Assembly (NCBI GenBank): GCA_966186435.1
Contig: CBIFWW010000113.1
Location: forward strand, 1 to 10,816
Direction of reading: 5' to 3'
Length of the DNA stretch: 10,816 nucleotides
Origin: CBIFWW01 sp966186435
GTDB taxonomy: Bacteria > Pseudomonadota > Gammaproteobacteria > Enterobacterales > Enterobacteriaceae
Part shown: positions 6,222 to 10,816 of the stretch, in pieces
Layout: every line of letters begins with the position of its first letter
Position numbering within the stretch: the first letter of the stretch is position 1
Program-made: the position numbers and the translations under genes
The notes under the pieces: model-generated
Database searches by the model: none
What the model saw: only the letters and a program-made list of their open reading frames with translations
What the model was told of the DNA's origin: nothing

Positions 6222-7511
6222 ATGACAAAAAAACAAAACCTTCGCAGCCTGGCTGCCCAAGCGGTCGAGCAAGTAGTGGAAAAAGGCCAATCCTTAAGTG
6301 CCGTGCTTCCCCTGCTTCAGCAAAAAGTTTCCGATAAAGACAGGGCTTTACTCCAAGAGCTGTGCTTTGGCGTTTTACGCACCCTGCCACAGCTTGAATG
6401 GTTTATTGGCAAACTGATGTCACGCCCGATGACCGGTAAAAACCGTACTGTGCACTATCTGGTGATGGTTGGGTTATATCAGTTGGTCTACACCCGCATT
6501 CCGGCACACGCAGCACTCGCTGAGACCGTTGAGGGTGCCGTTGCGGTTAAACGGATGCAATTTAAAGGGCTAATCAATGGCGTGCTGCGCCAGTTCCAGC
6601 GTCAGCAGGAAGAGCTTATTGCCGAGTCTGAAACTCAGGCAATCCGCTGGTTGCACCCAAGCTGGTTATTAAAGCGTATACAACAGGCTTATCCTGAGAA
6701 CTGGCAGACCATCGTGGAAGCCAACAACCAACGCCCTCCGATGTGGCTGCGAGTAAACCGTCAGTATCATTCGCGGGACAACTGGCTGGCCCTGCTTCAG
6801 GAGGCCGGCTATAACGGCCAGACCCACCCAGATTATCCTGATGCCGTACTGCTAGAAACACCACTGCCGGTCTCGGCATTACCCGGCTTCGAAGAAGGTT
6901 GGGTTACTGTCCAGGATGCTTCTGCACAGGGTTGTATAACTTTCCTGGCCCCGCAAAATGGCGAGTCTATTCTCGATTTATGCGCGGCCCCGGGTGGTAA
7001 AACTACCCACATTCTGGAGGCTGCCCCCAAAGCTACGGTCATGGCGGTGGATGTCGATCCGCAGCGCCTGAAACGAGTGCATGAAAACCTGACCCGTTTA
7101 AATATGCAGGCTGAGGTTAAGTGTGGCGATGGCCGTTATCCAGAACATTGGTGCGGGGAGCAAACCTTCGATCGTATCTTGTTAGATGCCCCTTGCTCAG
7201 CCACTGGCGTCGTGCGCCGCCATCCGGACATTAAGTGGCTACGCCGTGATGCCGACATCGCAGATTTAGCCGCGCTGCAAAGTGAAATTCTTAAGGCTAT
7301 CTGGCCACGCTTAAAATCTGGCGGCACAATGGTTTATGCTACCTGCTCCATCATGCCAGAAGAAAACAGCCAGCAAATCGCGGCGTTTTTGGCACGTCAT
7401 CAAGATGCACAGCTAGTAGAAACGGGTACACATGAACACCCGGGCAAGCAAAATCTCCCTGCGGCCGATACCGGGGATGGCTTCTATTACGCTAAGCTAA
7501 TTAAACGTTGA
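6222..7511 (+). CDS. rsmB: 16S rRNA (cytosine-967-C5)-methyltransferase RsmB
   Basis: RsmB (Fmu/Sun) methylates C967 of 16S rRNA using S-adenosylmethionine. The 429 residues match E. coli RsmB in length and align without evident gaps. An N-terminal NusB-like helical RNA-binding domain spans about 1-140 (HAALAETVEGAVAVKR, GLINGVLRQFQRQ). The Rossmann methyltransferase domain shows DASAQGC, the SAM loop LDLCAAPGGKTTH (about 252-264), motif IV LLDAPCSATG with C325, and motif VI YATCSIMPEEN with the catalytic cysteine C375, numbering by homology. No convincing Shine-Dalgarno sequence precedes the ATG. Because a strong terminator lies just upstream, expression needs readthrough or a promoter I cannot place in the 30-bp gap. 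trkA follows after 40 bp. Confidence 0.96.
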   Translation: MTKKQNLRSLAAQAVEQVVEKGQSLSAVLPLLQQKVSDKDRALLQELCFGVLRTLPQLEWFIGKLMSRPMTGKNRTVHYLVMVGLYQLVYTRIPAHAALAETVEGAVAVKRMQFKGLINGVLRQFQRQQEELIAESETQAIRWLHPSWLLKRIQQAYPENWQTIVEANNQRPPMWLRVNRQYHSRDNWLALLQEAGYNGQTHPDYPDAVLLETPLPVSALPGFEEGWVTVQDASAQGCITFLAPQNGESILDLCAAPGGKTTHILEAAPKATVMAVDVDPQRLKRVHENLTRLNMQAEVKCGDGRYPEHWCGEQTFDRILLDAPCSATGVVRRHPDIKWLRRDADIADLAALQSEILKAIWPRLKSGGTMVYATCSIMPEENSQQIAAFLARHQDAQLVETGTHEHPGKQNLPAADTGDGFYYAKLIKR

Positions 7512-7551
7512 TCCTGTTAAGGGTCGCTTTTCATCAGGCGCTGAACTGCTA

Positions 7552-8928
7552 ATGAAAATTATAATTTTAGGGGCCGGGCAAGTCGGCGGTACGCTGGCGG
7601 AAAACCTGGTCGGAGAAAACAACGACATCACTGTGGTAGATACCAACGGTGAACGTCTGCGTAGCCTGCAAGATAAATTTGATCTGCGGGCCATCCAGGG
7701 CCACGGCTCCCATCCACGGATCCTGCGTGAAGCCGGGGCTGAAGATGCCGATATGTTGGTGGCAGTAACCAGCTCCGACGAAACCAATATGATTGCCTGC
7801 CAGATTGCCTACACCCTGTTTAATACGCCGAATCGTATCGCGCGTATTCGTGCGCCAGATTATGTGCGTGATGCAGAACGTCTGTTTAATTCAGAAGCCG
7901 TGCCGATCGACCACTTAATTGCACCTGAACAGCTGGTAATCGACAACATTTACCGGTTGATTGAATATCCGGGCGCATTGCAGGTGGTGAACTTTGCCGA
8001 GGGCAAAGTCAGCCTGGCGGTGGTTAACGCCTATTACGGCGGCCCATTGGTCGGTAACGCACTCTCCACCATGCGCGAACACATGCCACACATTGATACA
8101 CGGGTTGCGGCCATTTTCCGTCATGACCGCCCGATCCGCCCACAAGGTTCGACAGTTGTAGAAGCCGGGGATGAAGTATTCTTTATTGCCGCGTCTCAAC
8201 ATATTCGCGCAGTGATGAGTGAGCTTCAGCGGCTGGAGAAACCCTATAAACGTATCATGCTGGTTGGCGGTGGCAACATCGGCGCTGGTCTGGCCAAACG
8301 TTTAGAAAAAGACTACAGCGTTAAGCTGATTGAGCGCGATCAAAAGCGTGCTGCCGAGCTGGCTGAGAAACTGCAAAACACAATAGTGTTCTTTGGCGAT
8401 GCATCCGATCAAGAATTATTGATGGAAGAACATATCGATCAAGTCGATCTGTTTATTGCCGTCACTAATGATGACGAAGCCAATATCATGTCCGCGATGT
8501 TGGCGAAGCGGATGGGTGCCAAGAAGGTAATGGTGCTGATCCAACGTAAGGCATACGTAGATCTGGTGCAGGGCAGCGTGATCGATATTGCGATCTCTCC
8601 GCAGCAAGCTACTGTCTCTGCATTGCTGGGGCACGTGCGTAAAGCGGATATTGTGGGCGTTTCTTCATTACGCCGCGGTGTTGCTGAAGCCATTGAAGCG
8701 GTGGCCCATGGTGATGAAAGCACATCCCGGGTCGTAGGCCGTGAAATAAATGAGATAAAATTGCCGCCTGGCACCATCATCGGCGCAATTGTTCGTGGGA
8801 ATGACGTCATGATCGCTAATGATAATCTGCGAATTGAGCAGGGAGATCACGTAATTATGTTCCTGACTGATAAGAAATTTATATCTGACGTAGAACGGCT
8901 GTTTCAGCCAAGCCCATTCTTCCTTTAA
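7552..8928 (+). CDS. trkA: Trk potassium uptake system NAD-binding subunit TrkA
   Basis: TrkA is the peripheral cytoplasmic regulatory subunit of the TrkG/TrkH potassium channels; it binds NAD(H) and nucleotides and gates K+ uptake. The 458 residues equal E. coli TrkA. Two tandem RCK units are visible. The first RCK_N starts with the glycine motif GAGQVG (7-12) and an acidic D30 ending beta-2 (VVDTN). The second starts at about 233 with VGGGNIG. Each is followed by an RCK_C domain, and the C-terminus is QPSPFFL. The sequence is very close to the E. coli protein. The ATG follows rsmB by 40 bp, mscL lies downstream, and the membrane channel genes trkG/H are not in the window. Confidence 0.97.
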   Translation: MKIIILGAGQVGGTLAENLVGENNDITVVDTNGERLRSLQDKFDLRAIQGHGSHPRILREAGAEDADMLVAVTSSDETNMIACQIAYTLFNTPNRIARIRAPDYVRDAERLFNSEAVPIDHLIAPEQLVIDNIYRLIEYPGALQVVNFAEGKVSLAVVNAYYGGPLVGNALSTMREHMPHIDTRVAAIFRHDRPIRPQGSTVVEAGDEVFFIAASQHIRAVMSELQRLEKPYKRIMLVGGGNIGAGLAKRLEKDYSVKLIERDQKRAAELAEKLQNTIVFFGDASDQELLMEEHIDQVDLFIAVTNDDEANIMSAMLAKRMGAKKVMVLIQRKAYVDLVQGSVIDIAISPQQATVSALLGHVRKADIVGVSSLRRGVAEAIEAVAHGDESTSRVVGREINEIKLPPGTIIGAIVRGNDVMIANDNLRIEQGDHVIMFLTDKKFISDVERLFQPSPFFL

Positions 8929-8935
8929 AATATGC

Positions 8936-8957
8936 AAGGCGGCTTAAGTGCCGCTTT
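8936..8957 (+). terminator. Weak terminator-like hairpin after trkA
   Basis: An inverted repeat AAGGCGGC / GCCGCTTT (8936-8943 and 8950-8957, one G-U pair, loop TTAAGT) begins 8 nt after the trkA stop. The T-run is only three bases before AGC, so termination would be partial at best; an mRNA 3'-end stabiliser is an alternative. A second small palindrome, GGCGTTTAACGCC (8981-8993), lies farther down in the 145-bp trkA-mscL gap and has no T-run. No sigma70 promoter for mscL was convincing in this gap. Confidence 0.4.
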
Positions 8958-9062
8958 AGCATTAACCTTTTATATTATAAGGCGTTTAACGCCACTCCAC
9001 TCTGTCCCTGCAATGGAAATTACACAATCATTGGTTAAACTTAAAGACTATTGTTCGGTGCA

Positions 9063-9069
9063 TGGAGAA
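9063..9069 (+). promoter_or_regulatory. Ribosome binding site that fixes the mscL start
   Basis: GGAG at 9064-9067 lies 6 nt before the ATG at 9074. An in-frame ATG at 9062 overlaps this Shine-Dalgarno sequence, would add four residues (MENK) absent from the family, and has no ribosome binding site of its own. The downstream ATG is therefore chosen. Confidence 0.8.
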
Positions 9070-9073
9070 TAAA

Positions 9074-9481
9074 ATGAGCATATTTAAAGAGTTTCGCGAC
9101 TTCGCGATGCGTGGGAACGTGGTTGACCTGGCAGTGGGTGTTATCATTGGTGCGGCGTTTGGTAAAATCGTCTCGTCCCTGGTAGCAGATATCATTATGC
9201 CACCGCTGGGGCTGCTGATTGGTGGGGTAGATTTTAAATCATTCGCCTGGACTCTGCGGGATGCTGTAGGTGACACACCAGCCGTTGTAATGCATTACGG
9301 GGTTTTCATTCAGAACATTTTTGATTTTGTCATCGTGGCCTTCGCAATTTTCATGGCGATCAAGCTGATGAATAAAATGTACAAGAAGAAAGAAGCCCCT
9401 GCTGCCGGCCCGACCAAAGATCAGGCTCTTCTAACCGAGATCCGCGATCTCCTTAAAGAGCAAAACAAGCGCGTAGATTAA
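9074..9481 (+). CDS. mscL: Large-conductance mechanosensitive channel MscL
   Basis: MscL is a homopentameric inner-membrane channel that opens under membrane tension and releases solutes on hypo-osmotic shock. The protein has 135 residues (E. coli 136). The amphipathic N-terminus MSIFKEFRDFAMRG leads into TM1 (about 15-45, LAVGVIIGAAFGKIVSSLVADIIMP), with the glycine- and alanine-rich pore-lining face. A periplasmic loop (about 46-74) and TM2 (about 75-100, IFDFVIVAFAIFMAI) follow, then the charged cytoplasmic bundle KKKEAP...LLTEIRDLLKEQNKR. The gene is 145 bp after trkA. Its last 29 bp overlap the 3' end of arfA on the opposite strand, and no separate rightward terminator with a T-run is visible. 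Confidence 0.97.
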   Translation: MSIFKEFRDFAMRGNVVDLAVGVIIGAAFGKIVSSLVADIIMPPLGLLIGGVDFKSFAWTLRDAVGDTPAVVMHYGVFIQNIFDFVIVAFAIFMAIKLMNKMYKKKEAPAAGPTKDQALLTEIRDLLKEQNKRVD

Positions 9482-9692
9482 TTCCGCAAGTTAAAAAGCC
9501 AGTGGTAAAAAAGCGCACCGCCTGTTTGCCACTGGCCTCCCAGTTCCCCTTCTTAGTGAGTTTTGCTTTACGCTGAAAGCTACCTTTCCCTTTTCTACTT
9601 TTTTCTATCCGTTGCCTGAAAAGTGGATCCGTTAACAGGGCCTCCAGAGCATTATCATTGATTTGACCACGCTGATGTTGGTATTTACTCAT
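9453..9692 (-). CDS. arfA: Alternative ribosome-rescue factor ArfA
   Basis: ArfA recruits release factor RF2 to ribosomes stalled on non-stop mRNA, as a backup to tmRNA. The 79 residues (E. coli 72) carry the family blocks KYQHQRGQINDNALEALL (4-20), DPLFRQRIEK (22-31), a basic linker, GNWEASGK (49-56) and the hydrophobic tail RFFTTGFL (60-67), plus a longer end. In E. coli the tail destabilises the full-length protein, and active ArfA comes from truncated mRNA. Here too a hairpin with a T-run lies inside the gene (9491-9536). The ATG (9692-9690) is chosen because AGGAGG (opposite 9698-9703) lies 5 nt upstream and because it gives the family N-terminus; an upstream in-frame ATG at 9818 lies within zntR. 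The 3' end overlaps convergent mscL by 29 nt. Confidence 0.93.
   Translation of the reverse strand: MSKYQHQRGQINDNALEALLTDPLFRQRIEKSRKGKGSFQRKAKLTKKGNWEASGKQAVRFFTTGFLTCGINLRACFAL
9491..9536 (-). terminator. Hairpin and T-run inside the arfA coding sequence
   Basis: On the minus strand, an 8-bp perfect stem GCCAGTGG / CCACTGGC (arms opposite 9529-9536 and 9498-9505, 23-nt loop) is followed directly by TTTTTAA. The arms encode A53-S54-G55 and T63-T64-G65 of ArfA, and the T-run encodes F66-L67. In E. coli an equivalent hairpin causes RNase III cleavage and premature termination, giving non-stop arfA mRNA. The same role is inferred here. Rightward, no T-run follows the stem, so it is a poor terminator for mscL. 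Confidence 0.75.
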
Positions 9693-9720
9693 TGTTGCCT
9701 CCTGATGTTGATATCGGCGG

Positions 9721-9749
9721 ATTTTGCGCCTGATACTTTTTAAAATCAA
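9721..9749 (-). promoter_or_regulatory. Candidate arfA promoter
   Basis: On the minus strand, TTGATT (opposite 9744-9749, 4 of 6) and CAAAAT (opposite 9721-9726, 4 of 6) are spaced 17 bp apart, with the predicted start about 20 nt before the arfA ATG. The -35 overlaps the zntR TGA stop codon. Readthrough from zntR could also supply transcription, as no terminator lies between the genes. Confidence 0.4.
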
Positions 9750-10159
9750 GCCTTGGCACCTTGCTCCAACGTTTCCAGTATTGAGCAGTAGGCACTGCTG
9801 TGGTCTGCCCCGCAGCAAGAATCATGTAATAACTGGAGAGATTGTTTCATAAACTGCAACTCAGCAATTTTAGTCTCAACTTCACTTAACCTTGCCTGAA
9901 CGATCCCCTTAGATTCCTGACAGGTATGATGTTCCGGATCGATCCGGATCGAAAGCAATTCGCGGATCGCTTCCAGTGTAAAACCCAATTGCTTGGCATA
10001 ACGGATAAATTTTAGTCGCTGTAAGTCTTGCTCACTGTAGAGACGGAAACCGCCTTCGGTACGATTAGCATGATCCATCATCTGCTGCTTTTCATAAAAG
10101 CGAATGGTGTCCGGTGTTACTTCAGCCAGTTTCGCCAATTCCCCAATACGATATTTCAT
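9746..10159 (-). CDS. zntR: Zn(II)-responsive MerR-family regulator ZntR
   Basis: ZntR activates the zinc exporter gene zntA by underwinding its promoter when Zn(II) binds. The 137 residues (E. coli 141) have an N-terminal winged helix (YRIGELAKLAEVTPDTIRFYEKQ, 3-25, then RTEGGFRLY and RLKFIR). A long dimerisation helix follows (about 85-112), then the metal loop. All five zinc ligands known from E. coli are present, shifted by one: C80 (HHTCQ), C115 and C116, H120 and C125. The extra residue is K2 (MKYRIG instead of MYRIG), and the C-terminal tail is shorter. GGGGGCG lies about 6 nt before the ATG. It is 32 bp downstream of the disrupted yhdN. No zntA is in the window, so its target is elsewhere. 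Confidence 0.96.
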   Translation of the reverse strand: MKYRIGELAKLAEVTPDTIRFYEKQQMMDHANRTEGGFRLYSEQDLQRLKFIRYAKQLGFTLEAIRELLSIRIDPEHHTCQESKGIVQARLSEVETKIAELQFMKQSLQLLHDSCCGADHSSAYCSILETLEQGAKA

Positions 10160-10191
10160 GTTTCGCCCCCTTGGATTTTAGTCATCAGTTT

Positions 10192-10530
10192 TTACCGGTA
10201 ATCACCTGTGAGGAAGTCAGAACTCAGACCAGCTTGATGTAGTTTAAGTTCAAGTAAAGCCAGCCGGCGGCTGTAATCTTGGTAATTAGGATGCTCTTGT
10301 TCAATGGTACGTAGGAGATCGGCCAATTCCATGGCCTCTTTGCTCTGCTGTAGTTCGGCTTGTAATCAACCAGCGTTCTTCAAAAGCCTATGGCCTGCCC
10401 GTAATTCAGCAGGGACTTGGGAGTCATCATCAAGATCGAGTGGATCTCCAACGTCAGGAAGGTTATCAAATTCGCCGTTACGTTGGGCAGTTGATATATG
10501 GCGTTCAGCCCACTGATCCAGCAACCACAT
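10192..10530 (-). pseudogene. yhdN: Disrupted yhdN (DUF1992), in-frame TGA
   Basis: Reading from the ATG at 10530 gives MWLLDQWAERHISTAQRNGEF and continues 54 codons to LRAGHRLLKNAG, then hits TGA (opposite 10366-10368). The same frame continues without any indel for 57 more codons (LQAELQQSKEA ... RRLALLELKLHQAGLSSDFL TGDYR) to a TAA at 10194-10192. Together they match the DUF1992 protein YhdN (E. coli about 122 residues, where I recall a Cys at the TGA position). The function of YhdN is unknown. The simplest reading is a single nonsense change from a Cys, Trp or similar codon, which would make the gene a recent pseudogene; a base-call error is also possible. A longer ATG start at 10605 is rejected because it runs into the rplQ terminator. 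zntR follows 32 bp downstream. Confidence 0.85.
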
Positions 10531-10590
10531 AGTATGTTCCAGAATGAAGAGGGTTGGAGATAGTGTACAGCGATGAGGAATTTCAGGCAT

Positions 10591-10616
10591 AAAAAAACCC
10601 CGCAAGCGGGGTTTTT
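10591..10616 (-). terminator. Terminator of the rplQ (alpha) operon
   Basis: AAAAACCCCG - CAAG - CGGGGTTTTT (10593-10602, loop 10603-10606, 10607-10616) is a near-ideal intrinsic terminator 16 nt past the rplQ stop. In the leftward direction the T-run is seven bases. The A- and T-tracts make it symmetrical, so it could act on both strands, though no rightward gene reaches it. It separates the ribosomal operon from yhdN-zntR. Confidence 0.9.
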
Positions 10617-10631
10617 CTATGTTACTACAGA

Positions 10632-10816
10632 TTACTCTGCAGCAGCTTCTGCTTTTTCGGAACGGTCGACCAGCTCGATGTAAGCCATCGGAGCATTGTC
10701 ACCGGCACGGAAGCCACACTTCAGGATACGAGTGTAACCACCGGTACGGCTCACGAAACGTGGGCCCAGTTCGTTAAACAGTTTTGCCACGATCTCGTTA
10801 TCACGAGTACGGGCGA
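10632..10816 (-). CDS. rplQ: 50S ribosomal protein L17, C-terminal part
   Basis: The last 60 codons of rplQ are visible, from ARTRDNEIVAKLF through GPRFVSRTGGYTRIL and CGFRAGDNAPMAYIELVD to the stop TAA at 10634-10632. The 5' half lies beyond the right edge (E. coli L17 has 127 residues). L17 is a large-subunit protein near the peptide exit tunnel. It is the last gene of the alpha operon (rpsM-rpsK-rpsD-rpoA-rplQ) in enterobacteria, consistent with the strong terminator that follows. The alanine- and glutamate-rich tail SEKAEAAAE is typical of enterobacterial L17. Codon use is strongly biased to preferred codons (CGT, CTG, GGT), as expected of a highly expressed gene. Confidence 0.97.
   Translation of the reverse strand, partial: ARTRDNEIVAKLFNELGPRFVSRTGGYTRILKCGFRAGDNAPMAYIELVDRSEKAEAAAE

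Noticed and set aside
8668..8937. Leftward reading frame of 89 residues over the end of trkA
   Set aside because: It is antisense to the conserved trkA C-terminus, and its composition shows no family features.
9693..9818. N-terminal extension of ArfA from an ATG at 9818
   Set aside because: It lies inside zntR in another frame, while AGGAGG placed 5 nt before the ATG at 9692 marks the true start.
10192..10332. An independent small gene from an internal ATG (10332) covering the C-terminal half of yhdN
   Set aside because: The GAGG upstream is only 2 nt from the ATG, too close for good initiation, and the 46 residues are just the tail of DUF1992.
10366..10368. The yhdN TGA as a selenocysteine codon, since E. 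coli appears to have Cys here
   Set aside because: Downstream on the minus strand the only stem is a short GGCCA/TGGCC starting about 29 nt after TGA, too far and without the loop and bulge of a bacterial SECIS. The family has no known redox role, and no selenocysteine genes are in view.
10531..10605. N-terminal extension of YhdN from the ATG at 10605
   Set aside because: It would start inside the rplQ terminator hairpin, and the extra 25 residues have no family counterpart. MWLLDQWAERH is the known N-terminus.
1..10816. A defence island, prophage, IS element, CRISPR array or novel gene cassette
   Set aside because: Every long frame is a known enterobacterial housekeeping gene in conserved order. 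No long repeats, transposase-like or phage-like proteins or spacer arrays were seen.

Overview
The window is a compact stretch of chromosomal housekeeping DNA from a gammaproteobacterium of the order Enterobacterales. Nearly every protein has the length and motifs of its Escherichia coli counterpart, and the gene order matches the E. coli rplQ-zntR-arfA-mscL-trkA-rsmB-fmt-def / dprA-smg-yrdD-tsaC-aroE-yrdB / yrdA block next to an rRNA operon. The proteins differ enough from E. coli as I remember it (AroE, the DprA N-terminus, the ArfA tail) that the source is probably another enterobacterial genus, which I cannot name from this sequence. There are no signs of mobile elements, CRISPR arrays or foreign islands.

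Layout, left to right. Positions 1-227 are a divergent control region: a strong rRNA-type P1 promoter with Fis-like sites fires leftwards out of the window, and yrdA starts rightwards at 228. yrdA (+) meets yrdB (-) head-on, with the two stop codons sharing one TTAA. A leftward operon then runs dprA-smg-yrdD-tsaC-aroE-yrdB (4547 down to 758), with small gaps or overlaps throughout. A 130-bp divergent promoter region (4548-4677) separates it from a rightward cluster def-fmt-rsmB-trkA-mscL (4678-9481). A strong intrinsic terminator lies inside that cluster, between fmt and rsmB. From 9453 to the right edge everything is leftward again: arfA, zntR, a disrupted yhdN, and the 3' end of rplQ with its operon terminator.

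Functional themes. Much of the block serves translation: formylation and deformylation of the initiator methionine (fmt, def), 16S rRNA methylation (rsmB), tRNA t6A synthesis (tsaC), ribosome rescue (arfA), ribosomal protein L17 (rplQ) and an rRNA promoter. Ion and osmotic homeostasis is covered by trkA and mscL, zinc response by zntR, aromatic biosynthesis by aroE, and handling of incoming DNA by dprA.

I found no undescribed system. The points most worth a second look are an in-frame TGA that splits yhdN, the hairpin plus T-run inside the arfA coding sequence that should make it a non-stop message, the internal terminator between fmt and rsmB, and the shared TTAA of the yrdA and yrdB stops.
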